A stretch of DNA of 64,000 bases from Spirosoma pollinicola (GTDB lineage: Bacteria > Bacteroidota > Bacteroidia > Cytophagales > Spirosomataceae): contig NZ_CP025096.1 of assembly GCF_002831565.1 (NCBI RefSeq), positions 7,803,014-7,867,013 of the forward strand, read 5' to 3'. Position numbers and translations under genes: made by a program. Of the stretch, positions 47,498 to 56,122 are shown piece after piece (the first letter of the stretch is position 1; the number at the start of each line of letters is the position of its first letter). Below the pieces are notes generated by a model that did no database searches, had not been told where the DNA came from, and was given only the letters and a program-made list of their open reading frames with translations.

Positions 47498-47690
47498 ACA
47501 CCATAGGCGTACACTCAGGGGTATACCTCCTATTGAGACAAGATAACGACCGCTTAATCAGGATTGTTTCAACGTAAATGTAGGGGAGCTCCATGACACT
47601 TCGTTGACAGGAACAGGTTGTAGCAGGTGCCTGCTTCTTAAGCTTGAAGAGATAGCCTAGTCGTATTAAGGGTCGATTGGTTCCCTTATG

Positions 47691-47810
47691 CTAGGGTGCA
47701 ATAAGCAGATAAACGCATATAGCCATAAACACGACCGTTAAGAGAAGAGCGATCCCCATCATAATGTCAAGGGCTCGACCAATCTCCAAGAAGGGCTTTT
47801 TGTTCTCCAT
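47691..47810 (-). CDS. 39-residue single-span membrane protein (copy 2)
   Basis: Minus-strand ATG at 47808-47810, TAG at 47691-47693. It begins MENKKPFLEIGRALDIMMGI and ends CVYLLIAP. Topology as in copy 1 (43253-43372): a basic N-terminal amphipathic stretch with Gly-Arg, then one span from about residue 17. The conserved core is KKPFL.IGR.LD.MMGIALLL. The two copies stand in the same orientation in the same island, 4.4 kb apart. Function unknown. Confidence 0.75.
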   Translation of the reverse strand: MENKKPFLEIGRALDIMMGIALLLTVVFMAICVYLLIAP

Positions 47811-47984
47811 GCTGCGAGTTACGATGAATGGTTAATAAAGCCAATACCGATTAGTAAATCCGCTGATTACTTGTCATTTATAGACAGCCAACGTAAAATA
47901 ATTAATCATATAAGAGAGTAAATGATTAAATTGAATCTACATAGAAACACTTAGCTCAGTACCATCTTTCGGTGTGCTTGTTTG

Positions 47985-48167
47985 TCAATTAAGCTTTTTG
48001 ACGTGAGTGCGTCGAGGTGAGGAATCCTGGCCTTCGTCGTCTCTCACCCTGACTCTCGGTTGGGGAGAAAGCTGAATTACCGTTGCCAGGTAACGGCCGT
48101 TAAAAAAGCCGCCTCGCTTGGTCCGGGTGACTTCGACCCGGTCGCCTGGCTTTATGTCAGTATTCAT
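47985..48167 (-). CDS. Hypothetical 60-aa basic protein with SH3/KOW-like core
   Basis: From the ATG at 48165-48167: MNTDIKPGDRVEVTRTKRGG, then FFNGRYLATVIQLSPQPRVRVRDDEGQDS and a basic end. The G-D-R-V-E-V start followed by Y..TVIQL and RVRV is a small beta-barrel (SH3/KOW/Agenet) pattern; nucleic-acid or protein binding is possible but unproved. A longer frame to a GTG at 48209 would overlap the transposase stop and is less likely. It stops at the edge of the IS. Confidence 0.55.
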   Translation of the reverse strand: MNTDIKPGDRVEVTRTKRGGFFNGRYLATVIQLSPQPRVRVRDDEGQDSSPRRTHVKKLN

Positions 48168-48860
48168 CAGTAGATGGGTGTGATTAAAAAAGGGTACATA
48201 AATCGTCACGCCTCAAAAATTCGAGTCTCAAACAAACGAACGTGACTGTTGCACAACTCTTTTAGGAATAAATAGGCGGTTGAAGTAATGCCTTCAATAA
48301 AGGCAAAAAAAGAGCCCCCTAGGTGCAAAGCCAACACCTGAGTAACTACTTTAGGCCAGCGCTTGGCCAATAGCCACTTCTTGAGATTGTAAGCCGTTGC
48401 CGCCATCACCATCCGCTTATGAGCACCCGTTTTACCTTTGCCTGGAGTCCGACGCAACCCAAAGTAGTTCAGTAAACTACCAAAGACCGGCTCAACCACC
48501 GCACTACGTCGCCTTTTGAGTCGCTTCCCTTTCGCACTCGTCAAGCGTGCTTGCATCCGCTCATACTCCCGGTAATACATGGTCACACTGAGTGATTTAC
48601 GATCCCGTTTACCACAACAACTTTCCTTGATGGGACAGTTTTGACAGGCGCTATAGTTAGCAATGTAGTGGTAGCTACCATACTCACCGGCCATTTTAAG
48701 GCCATGATTGCGTAAAATGGCCCCGTGAGTGCAACGGTATTGATCCTTCTCTGGCTCATACGTGAAGGGATCACGGACTGGGATGTAACGCCCAAACAAC
48801 GGGATGTACGCTTCGATTTGACGATGCTCTAAAGCCGCATAGTTTTCTCCTGAGCTAAAC

Positions 48861-48876
48861 CGCGCCGGCGGACCGG
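48861..48876 (-). repeat. 16-bp GC-rich micro-insertion, copy 3 (inside transposase)
   Basis: Plus-strand text cgcgccggcggaccgg; two differences from the palindrome copies. It sits between codons for LADAG and FSSGEN; excision of 16 bases rejoins the frame. The exact register is ambiguous by one or two bases because of G/C at both edges. Confidence 0.8.
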
Positions 48877-49624
48877 CCTGCATCGGCTAGCACACACCGA
48901 AGTGATAGGTTTAACCTTGACAAACGAGTGTGGGTTTGGTCGACTATGTGTAACAAATGGCGTGAATCTTTCTGGCCAGCCGAGTCGGCCTGAATGTGCG
49001 TAATCACATGGTGCGCACAATCCACGGCCATACTAGACAAGTAGTAGAGCCGAAAAGCCTTGTTGGGTTTAGTAGCTAAACAGGCCTGCGGATCGTTAGG
49101 GCTATAATAGACCCGATTATTGCGAGTCACCTTCTTGGGATTAATATATTGTTTCGTCTTATCAAAAGATACCCGATCCGAAGCCTCAACCTGTAGCTGC
49201 TCATTTTTCTCCAATGTCCACTTGGCCAGCGGCTTAGCTTCTAACTTATCTAAGGAAGCATTGGCCTCGACAAAAGCAGCATCAATGGCTTGGGTGTGAC
49301 CATCAACTAGTCCAAGGTCAATACACTGCGTCAATACATACTCAAAACAAGATTCAAACACGTTTTCGGGCAGGCGCTGCCGGGTGCGTGATAGGGTACT
49401 GTGCCAGGGTAAGGCTTGGCCAAACTCGTAGTCTAAGAAGTACAGGATGTCTAATCGGAGTTGGCAACAGCGAATGATCGCTCGATCGGAGGTTAGGTTT
49501 TCCAAATGCCCCACCAGCATGAGTTTAACGAATACAATCGGATCAATCGATTGTTGACCGCATTTGCCATAATACGGTTTGACCGTTTCGTACAAAAACG
49601 TCAGATCAATGGCCTGTTTTAAGC

Positions 49625-49640
49625 CCGGGCCGCCGATGCG
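49625..49640 (+). repeat. 16-bp GC-rich micro-insertion, copy 4 (inside transposase N-terminus)
   Basis: Plus-strand text ccgggccgccgatgcg; opposite orientation to copy 3. Excision turns the coding strand into cga cgc tta aaa cag, giving LYRRLKQAIDL, and joins the N-terminal 28 codons to the rest of the transposase. Confidence 0.8.
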
Positions 49641-49834
49641 GTCGATATAGATTCTGCTGAGGAACACACTGGTCAAGTAGCAGACTATGACCTTGTTGGG
49701 GAGTGGTATGTTTTTTGCCTACCATACGTCAAGATACGCATCTATCTCAATAGTAGGCTATTAGCGTTGTGCAACAGTCACGTCCCTTAAGAAAAGATAT
49801 AGTTCTATTTAACAGAAAAAAAATACCATAACTA

Positions 49835-49866
49835 TTGGATTTCTCTTAACAACTCTTATATCTTTG
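49835..49866 (+). promoter_or_regulatory. Bacteroidota promoter for the MFS transporter
   Basis: TTG at 49835-49837, a 21-base spacer and TATCTTTG (TAnnTTTG) at 49859-49866. Transcription should start near 49873, at the edge of the palindrome described next. It lies outside the IS, 50 bases from its end. Confidence 0.7.
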
Positions 49867-49875
49867 CAAATGTTA

Positions 49876-49891
49876 ACTTAGTGCGTTAAGT
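49876..49891. promoter_or_regulatory. Putative GntR operator 1
   Basis: acttagtgcgttaagt: palindromic arms ACTTA/TAAGT. It lies between the -7 box and the ATG (49895), covering the start of the transcript and the ribosome-binding area, where a bound repressor would block expression. A near-copy is at 51333-51348. Confidence 0.6.
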
Positions 49892-49894
49892 AGC

Positions 49895-51163
49895 ATGAAA
49901 AAGCGTGTACACTGGTTGGTTATCTTTTTACTTTTTATTGCCACAGGACTCAGCTTTCTAGACCGACAAGTCTTGTCCCTTGCAATCATTAAAATTCAGG
50001 AAGAGTTTAAAATTACCGACGTCCAGTACGGTATGATCAACACAAGTTTCTTGATTAGCTACGCCATCATGTTTACGTTGGGCGGCTGGCTAATCGACCG
50101 GGTTGGTGGTAAACTGGGGTTGGCAATTTCGGTGGGCATATGGTCTGTGGCTAACAGTCTGCACGCGGTGATGACTAGCTTTTCGCAATTGTTAGCTTTC
50201 CGGTTTTTTCTAGGTATGGGCGAAGGCGGTTGCTTTCCAGGTGCGGCCTGGACGGTGTATCGCTGGTTCGATAAAGAAGAGCGAGCCTTAGCAAACGGAA
50301 TTGCTATTGGCGGCTCGGCCATTGGCGCAGTCGTAGCACCACCGCTAACCATCTGGTTGTCTGCTCATTACGGATGGCGTGGTGGTTTCTTAATTCCAGG
50401 CTTAATCGGGATTATCTGGGTGATAGTGTGGTTATTTATTCCCTGGAAGAACGAGAATACGGCCCTTGAAACACCCATCAAATCTGACCCTAAAGCAAGC
50501 GTTTCCTTTCTGACATTGCTCAAACTACGGGTTACCTGGGTATTCATTGTCATTCGCTTTTTGCTCGATCCAGTCTTTTATTTTATGATGTTTTGGATAC
50601 CTAAATACCTCAGCTCAGTTCGGAATGTCTCATTCGAGCAGATTGGCCAGTTGTTCTGGATACCTTTCTTAGCCTTGGGAATTGCTAATGTAATTGGCGG
50701 CTGGTTCTCGGGGCAACTTATTGCGCAGAACTACTCGGTCAATAGAGCCCGTAAAACCGTTATGGGGATTGCCGCTTTTCTAACCTTAGCTGCACCGGCT
50801 ATCGAGTGGGTGTCGTCAGTCAACATAGCGGTTGCACTAATGGCGGTGTTTATGTTTGCGCACGGTTTCTGGATTACTAACTACATCACATCTATCTCCG
50901 ATATGTTTGGCCAGAAGGCTACTTCCACGGTAGTCGGTCTATCAGGAACGGCGGGAGCTGTGTCAGGCTTATTACTCAATCCATTGATGGGCGTAATTAT
51001 TCAGCAGTATTCATATCGCCCTCTGTGGATTGCATCGGGCCTTTTATATCCACTGGCCTTTGTCTTACTTATTGTACTGATTCCCAATATTAAAGCGCTA
51101 GTATTAACTGATAATCAAGAATTTACCACACCAAGAACTAAAAAGGTACTGACTCGAAGTTAA
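49895..51163 (+). CDS. MFS transporter, anion:cation symporter family (ExuT/hexuronate-type)
   Basis: 422 aa with 12 membrane segments. Motifs: LDRQVLSLAIIKIQEEF in TM1, the loop GGWLIDRVGGK (MFS motif A) and FRFFLGMGEGGCFPGAAWTVYRWF in TM4, which is characteristic of the ACS family (hexuronates, galactonate, tartrate). It imports an organic-acid or sugar-acid substrate with protons at the inner membrane. It heads the locus whose other genes encode an isomerase and SusCD. A promoter and palindrome lie directly before it. Confidence 0.92.
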   Translation: MKKRVHWLVIFLLFIATGLSFLDRQVLSLAIIKIQEEFKITDVQYGMINTSFLISYAIMFTLGGWLIDRVGGKLGLAISVGIWSVANSLHAVMTSFSQLLAFRFFLGMGEGGCFPGAAWTVYRWFDKEERALANGIAIGGSAIGAVVAPPLTIWLSAHYGWRGGFLIPGLIGIIWVIVWLFIPWKNENTALETPIKSDPKASVSFLTLLKLRVTWVFIVIRFLLDPVFYFMMFWIPKYLSSVRNVSFEQIGQLFWIPFLALGIANVIGGWFSGQLIAQNYSVNRARKTVMGIAAFLTLAAPAIEWVSSVNIAVALMAVFMFAHGFWITNYITSISDMFGQKATSTVVGLSGTAGAVSGLLLNPLMGVIIQQYSYRPLWIASGLLYPLAFVLLIVLIPNIKALVLTDNQEFTTPRTKKVLTRS

Positions 51164-51332
51164 ATCAATAGAAGTGCCAATTGAATTATCAGTCCACGGC
51201 TTTAGCTGTGGTATTACGTAAAAACAACGTACCAACACCTACCCGTTTTAACGGTTTCACGCACTACTCATCCATCAAGTACCCACAGCCGAAGCAATGG
51301 GCTAATAAAAATAGATCATTGTCATTAAATCA

Positions 51333-51348
51333 ACTTAGTGCACTAACT
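51333..51348. promoter_or_regulatory. Putative GntR operator 2
   Basis: acttagtgcactaact contains the perfect 12-bp palindrome TTAGTGCACTAA. It matches the site at 49876-49891 at 13 of 16 bases and sits 29 bases before the isomerase ATG. A GntR/UTRA regulator gene closes the same locus. Confidence 0.65.
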
Positions 51349-51377
51349 ATATTGAATAAAAGCATAAACTAGATCGT

Positions 51378-52874
51378 ATGGAAAATCAATCAATGAATGG
51401 CCTGGCTGTCAAGCAGGCCGAGTTTGCAAAACGAAAGAAAACTCGGCCTCGAATCGGTGTGTTTGGCGTCGGCTATTTTAAGTACTGGGATCAGTTTGAA
51501 GGCTTGCTGGATGACATGATGCAGAAACAGGCAGTCTTTATTCAGAAAATTGAAGCGCTCGATTCGGCAGAAATCGTTGATTTTGGGCTAGTTGACGATG
51601 TAGCGAAAGCCTATGAGATGGTCCCCAAACTGAACGCGGCCAACCTCGACCTGATTTTCTGCGATATGCTTACCTACGCTACTTCCAGCACGTTCGGCGT
51701 CATTATCAAAAGCATGAATGTTCCAATTGTGCTGGTTGCGTTACAGCCCAACAAGGCGATGAACTATGGTCGGGCGTCAACCTACATGCAGTTGTACAAC
51801 GACGACATTTGCTCCCTACCCGAATTTGCTGGCGTTGCCGTTCGGATGGGCAAGAAGGTACCGCAAATGATTATCGGCACGCTCCACGAAGATCCGGCTG
51901 CCGATGCGGAAATCGAGGAGTATTGCCGAATAGCCGCCGTCCTGCACGATCTTAAGTCATCCCGCATCGGTCATATCGGTCATCCCATCGAAGCCATGCT
52001 CGATATGCACTCGGATTCAACCATGCTGACGTCGCATTTTGGTGTACACATTGTTCAGTGCGAAGCGCACGAGATTGTCACCCACTACCAGCAGGCAACG
52101 GAAGAAGAAGTTGATTCCGTTAAGGAGCGGATTTTGGACTTTTTTGATACGCCTGATCCAGTTTCTGATCCCATTTCGGAGAAGCTCCGCGACTCCGACT
52201 TACACATTGCCGCTCAGACCGCTGTTGCGCTGGAGAAGTTCATCAAAGCGAAAAAACTGGACGGCCTTGCTTACTACTACGATGGTCCAGATGGTAGCGA
52301 TACCCGCGTGGTTATGTCAAACCTGATCGTGGGTAACTCGTTGCTTCAGGGGGCAGGATTCCCAATGTGTGGCGAGTCGGATCTGAAGACCTGTATAGCC
52401 ATGCTTATCATGGAGCGTTTGGGTATTGGCGGTAGTTTCGCGGAGTTTCATCCCGTTGATTTTGAAGAAGACTTTGTACTCGTAGGGCACGATGGCCCGC
52501 ATAACATTGCCATTGCTGAAGGCCAGCCCGTTTTGCGTAGCCTGAAAAAATACCACGGCAAACCGGGTTTCGGCGCGGGTGTCGAATTCAAAATCAAAGA
52601 AGGCCCGATTACGATGCTGAGCATCAGCTCGACGTTCGAGGGTAAAATGAAATTTGTCATTGCCGAAGGCGAATCCATTGCGGGACCAATTCCACCAACG
52701 GGCAACACGAACACGCGCGGTTTCTTCAAGCCCGATGTACGAACATTCCTTAAACGCTGGATCAGTGCTGGACCTACGCACCATTTTGCTTTAGGTGTGG
52801 GCCATCATGCCGCTACCATCCAGAAAATAGCTGACTACCTCAAAATCGAATCAGTCATCATTCCAAATGGATAA
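51378..52874 (+). CDS. L-arabinose/L-fucose isomerase-fold sugar isomerase
   Basis: 498 aa, the length of AraA. The catalytic positions known for this fold can be placed: E333 in MCGESDLKT, the acidic FEED (362-365), H371 in LVGHDGPH and the HH pair 468-469 in THHFALGVGHH. The N-terminal RIGVFGVGYFKYWDQFEGL is the usual NAD-like fold start. It should interconvert an aldose and a ketose using Mn2+ in the cytoplasm. The exact sugar is not evident: identity to AraA looks low, and the neighbouring transporter is of hexuronate type. It is followed by SusC after 36 bp. Confidence 0.85.
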   Translation: MENQSMNGLAVKQAEFAKRKKTRPRIGVFGVGYFKYWDQFEGLLDDMMQKQAVFIQKIEALDSAEIVDFGLVDDVAKAYEMVPKLNAANLDLIFCDMLTYATSSTFGVIIKSMNVPIVLVALQPNKAMNYGRASTYMQLYNDDICSLPEFAGVAVRMGKKVPQMIIGTLHEDPAADAEIEEYCRIAAVLHDLKSSRIGHIGHPIEAMLDMHSDSTMLTSHFGVHIVQCEAHEIVTHYQQATEEEVDSVKERILDFFDTPDPVSDPISEKLRDSDLHIAAQTAVALEKFIKAKKLDGLAYYYDGPDGSDTRVVMSNLIVGNSLLQGAGFPMCGESDLKTCIAMLIMERLGIGGSFAEFHPVDFEEDFVLVGHDGPHNIAIAEGQPVLRSLKKYHGKPGFGAGVEFKIKEGPITMLSISSTFEGKMKFVIAEGESIAGPIPPTGNTNTRGFFKPDVRTFLKRWISAGPTHHFALGVGHHAATIQKIADYLKIESVIIPNG

Positions 52875-52910
52875 TTGATCATAAATATCTTAAACCTTAA
52901 TTCGTTAATC

Positions 52911-55900
52911 ATGGATCATTTTTTATTTCATCGACTGCGACTCCTGGTGATTGGCAGTATGTTGAGTATACTAACTACCGTAAACATTGGTTTTGCCCAG
53001 TCGAATAAAGTGACGGTCGGCGGAAAGATAACGGCATCGGAAGATGGCGAATCGCTGGTGGGAGCCACCGTGACCGAGAAAGGCACTACTAATGGTACGA
53101 CGTCGGATGTAAATGGTGCTTTCAAATTAAATGTCAGTCCGAAGGCTACGCTGGTTGTCAGTTTTATTGGCTACGTGCCCCAGGAAATCTCGGTCGGTAC
53201 CCGCTCGACGATTAACATTTCGCTGAAAACAGATCAGCAGCAATTGCAGGATGTAGTGGTCGTAGGCTACGGTACCCAGCGCAAAAAGGACCTGACGGGC
53301 TCCATCGTTAACTTAACAACTAAAGACCTCGTTCCAGTGCCGTCGGCCACCAGTGTCGATCAGATGATGCAGGGCAAAGTAGCCGGGGTGCAGATTACGC
53401 AGAACTCCGGTGCACCCGGCGGAAATGTCAACGTCATTGTGCGGGGCATCAGCTCCATTACAGGCGGAAACTCTCCCTTGTACGTCGTAGACGGCTACGC
53501 TATCGGTACGGGTGGGGGCGGCTCTGATCTGAGCAATTTTGCCTCCAATTCGTACTCGGCTAGTGGTATTGCGACCAGCAGTTCGACGAATCGGATTAAC
53601 CCATTGAGCGTGATCAACCCGGCAGATATTGAGTCGATTCAAGTCTTAAAAGATGCCTCAGCTACGGCTATTTACGGATCACGCGGGGCCAATGGCGTGA
53701 TCATTATTACTACCAAACGCGGTAAGTTAGGTAAGCCGACTATAAACTTTGAATATTCGGTCGGGATGCAGGAGCTGGCTAAAAAATTGAAATTGCTGAC
53801 CCCGCGTCAGTACGCCGAATTCGTAGCTGAAGGACGCGACAATGCCTGGGTCTACGCGGGCGGAAAAGCTTCCGATCCCAATAGCGTTCGGAGTACGGCT
53901 ACGCAGGTGAAGCCCGAATTTCGTAACCCTAGTCAATTTGCGGATGAGGGCTACGGCACCGACTGGCAGGATGTTATCTTTCGAAAGGGCATGGTGCAGA
54001 ATTACCAGCTATCAACCAGCGGAACGGCTAAGGACGTCAGCTACTACGTATCAGGCGGCTTTTTTACCAATAAGGGCATTATCATTGGCTCGGACTTCAA
54101 CAAGTTTACCCTGCGCACTAACATTGACGCGCACTTAACCGATAAACTCAAAATAGGTGCGTCGTTTTCGGGAGCGCATTCTTATGGCAACTTCGCCCGG
54201 GCCGAAGGTCACCTGCAATACCGGGGCCTGATTTCAGCCGCATTAGCCAGCGACCCAACCATACCGGTGTACAATCCGGATGGAACGCCCTACTCCGAAT
54301 TCTCGAGTCCAACGGGAATTCCGGTCGAAAATCCGGTGGTCATTGCGGCTGAGTTTTCGGATAAGCGGAATAACACCAACGTATTCACAAACAACTATTT
54401 ACAATATGAATTGATACCGGGTTTAGTACTAAAAACGTCGGTTGGAGTCAACTACTCCAACAATGTTACCCGCCTATGGAAATCCTCAAAAGTGGGGCTG
54501 GCTACCAGCCGAACGGGGGCGGCAACAGCAGGGGCTACTGAAATCAAAAGTCTGAACTGGTTGAACGAGAACACGATCAATTATCGGCATAAATTCGGTC
54601 AGCACGATGTGGATGCCCTGGTGGGGTACACTATCCAAAAAAATTCGGACGAAGTTTTACAGGCTGGTGCTACGGGTTTTTCGACTGATTATGTCCCTTT
54701 TTTAGCCGCCGGTACGGTATCGACGGGCACGAATTACATCAGCGAATGGGCGATCATGTCGTGGCTAGCGCGGGTAAATTATGCGTTTGCCAACAAATAC
54801 CTGCTCACGGCAACTATTCGGCAGGATGGCAGCACTCGGTTTGGTGCTAAGAACCGCTGGGGCACGTTTCCATCGGTTTCGCTGGCCTACCGGCTGTCGG
54901 ACGAGCCGTTTATGAAATCCATTACCGCCATCAGCGACCTGAAAATTCGGGCTAGTTATGGTATTGCCGGAAATAACCTGATTCCGAACTATGCCACGCA
55001 AGGGTTGCTGGGCGTATCGCGTACGGTGTCGAACGGGCAGATCGTATCGGGCATTGTACCAACTAGCTTGGCGAATGACGAACTGACCTGGGAGCAGTCA
55101 CAACAAACTAATCTGGGTCTGGACCTTTCGCTGTTTCAGAACCGATTGTCGTTTACGGTTGATGCGTATCAGGCCTATAAAAAGAACCTGCTCCTAAACG
55201 TGACACTGCCCTCGGCGTCGGGCTTCGGTAGCTCGGTCCAGAACATCGGCGAAATCGAAAATAAAGGGCTGGAGTTAACTATAAACTCACAAAATATAGT
55301 CAAAGGGCCTTTCCAGTGGAATACGGATTTCAATATTAGCTGGAACCGTAATAAAGTATTGGCATTAAATTCCGAATCTGCCCGCATTGTCACGTCCGAT
55401 TACCAGGTTGCACAAGTCGGTTACCCCATTTCCAGTTTTCGGCTGATGAACATTCTGGGTATTTTTCAGACGCAGGAAGAGATTAGTAAAAGTCCGCTGC
55501 AAAACCCAAGAGTACAACCCGGCGATTACAAGTATCAGGATGTGGATGGTAGTGGCGTCATCAACACCTCCGACAAAACCATTGTTGGCAATCCCTGGCC
55601 CAAAAACACCTGGGGATTTGGTAATCGGCTCAGCTACCGGAATCTTAGTTTAAGTGTGAGCATTAATGGCACGTATGGCAACCAGATTTATTTTGAGGGG
55701 GGCAGTATTTCGCTCAATGATGCCGGCGTGCAAAATCAGCTTTCGGCCATTGCTGATCGCTGGCGTTCAGTTGATAATCCAGGAGCTGGGGTGTACACCC
55801 GCGCCATCCGGAACGACTATGCCTTTGGCTTCAGCTCGGGAACGACTAAGTATTTGTTCGATGGATCGTTCACGCGCATTCGGGACGTGAATCTTTCGTA

Positions 55901-56108
55901 TACGTTCCCGGCCGCCGTGCTGAGCAAGATCAAACTTCAGGCACTTTCGGTGTATGCCGACGTAACGAACCTGTACACCTTCACTAAGTATCCGGGTTAC
56001 GACCCCGAAGGCGGTACGGGTGGCGACAACCTGGCCCGGAGCGGGATTGACTTTTTTGCTTATCCGAATCCACGCACGTATACACTCGGCATACGGATCA
56101 CCCTTTAG
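52911..56108 (+). CDS. SusC/RagA-family TonB-linked outer-membrane transporter 3
   Basis: 1065 aa from the ATG at 52911 (a TTG at 52875 would add a non-signal stretch). Signal peptide LLVIGSMLSILTTVNIGFAQ, carboxypeptidase-like domain (GKITASEDGESLVGATVTEKGT), classical plug start QDVVVVGYGTQRKKDLTGSI, then VIVRGISSITGGNSPLYVVDG and DASATAIYGSRGANGVIIITTKRG. The barrel ends PRTYTLGIRITL. It is unrelated in its leader to SusC 1 and 2. It lies inside an operon with the isomerase, SusD, two esterase-like proteins and a large unknown enzyme, so it probably imports the oligosaccharide that those proteins process. Confidence 0.95.
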   Translation: MDHFLFHRLRLLVIGSMLSILTTVNIGFAQSNKVTVGGKITASEDGESLVGATVTEKGTTNGTTSDVNGAFKLNVSPKATLVVSFIGYVPQEISVGTRSTINISLKTDQQQLQDVVVVGYGTQRKKDLTGSIVNLTTKDLVPVPSATSVDQMMQGKVAGVQITQNSGAPGGNVNVIVRGISSITGGNSPLYVVDGYAIGTGGGGSDLSNFASNSYSASGIATSSSTNRINPLSVINPADIESIQVLKDASATAIYGSRGANGVIIITTKRGKLGKPTINFEYSVGMQELAKKLKLLTPRQYAEFVAEGRDNAWVYAGGKASDPNSVRSTATQVKPEFRNPSQFADEGYGTDWQDVIFRKGMVQNYQLSTSGTAKDVSYYVSGGFFTNKGIIIGSDFNKFTLRTNIDAHLTDKLKIGASFSGAHSYGNFARAEGHLQYRGLISAALASDPTIPVYNPDGTPYSEFSSPTGIPVENPVVIAAEFSDKRNNTNVFTNNYLQYELIPGLVLKTSVGVNYSNNVTRLWKSSKVGLATSRTGAATAGATEIKSLNWLNENTINYRHKFGQHDVDALVGYTIQKNSDEVLQAGATGFSTDYVPFLAAGTVSTGTNYISEWAIMSWLARVNYAFANKYLLTATIRQDGSTRFGAKNRWGTFPSVSLAYRLSDEPFMKSITAISDLKIRASYGIAGNNLIPNYATQGLLGVSRTVSNGQIVSGIVPTSLANDELTWEQSQQTNLGLDLSLFQNRLSFTVDAYQAYKKNLLLNVTLPSASGFGSSVQNIGEIENKGLELTINSQNIVKGPFQWNTDFNISWNRNKVLALNSESARIVTSDYQVAQVGYPISSFRLMNILGIFQTQEEISKSPLQNPRVQPGDYKYQDVDGSGVINTSDKTIVGNPWPKNTWGFGNRLSYRNLSLSVSINGTYGNQIYFEGGSISLNDAGVQNQLSAIADRWRSVDNPGAGVYTRAIRNDYAFGFSSGTTKYLFDGSFTRIRDVNLSYTFPAAVLSKIKLQALSVYADVTNLYTFTKYPGYDPEGGTGGDNLARSGIDFFAYPNPRTYTLGIRITL

Positions 56109-56122
56109 TTAATCAGCTGATT

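Larger units (their letters stand above)
47169..47690. other. Intergenic region with two hairpins
   Basis: About 520 bp. Two G/C hairpins lie inside (listed separately). A 66-codon minus-strand frame (47255-47455) has no family features and is not called. Confidence 0.4.
48206..49725 (-). pseudogene. IS1182-family transposase, frame broken twice by 16-bp inserts
   Basis: The gene starts at the ATG 49723-49725 with LLLDQCVPQQNLYR, the standard IS1182 N-terminus. It then meets a 16-bp insert (49625-49640), continues in a new frame as LKQAIDLTFLYETVKPYYGK and QQSIDPIVFVKL, and reaches VLADAG, where a second 16-bp insert (48861-48876) shifts it again to FSSGENYAALE, CQNCPIKESC and VEPVFGSLLNYFG. 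With both inserts deleted, one uninterrupted 495-codon transposase results, with the DDE residues expected at IDAAF (first Asp), LADAG (second Asp) and VEPVFG (Glu). As it stands it cannot make a full protein without frameshifting. Confidence 0.88.
48240..49783 (-). mobile_element. IS1182-like insertion sequence (1544 bp)
   Basis: Terminal inverted repeats of 18 bp, perfect: acgtgactgttgcacaac at 48240-48257 and its complement at 49766-49783. Between them lies one transposase gene on the minus strand, broken by two frame-disrupting 16-bp inserts. No target duplication is seen (cgaa on one side, ccct on the other), so the element may have recombined or one end may be misplaced. The transposase frame runs through the inner repeat into flanking DNA before its stop. 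Confidence 0.8.

Noticed and set aside
51181..51372. 63-codon plus-strand frame before the isomerase gene
   Set aside because: It covers the predicted operator and promoter DNA and has no protein-like pattern.
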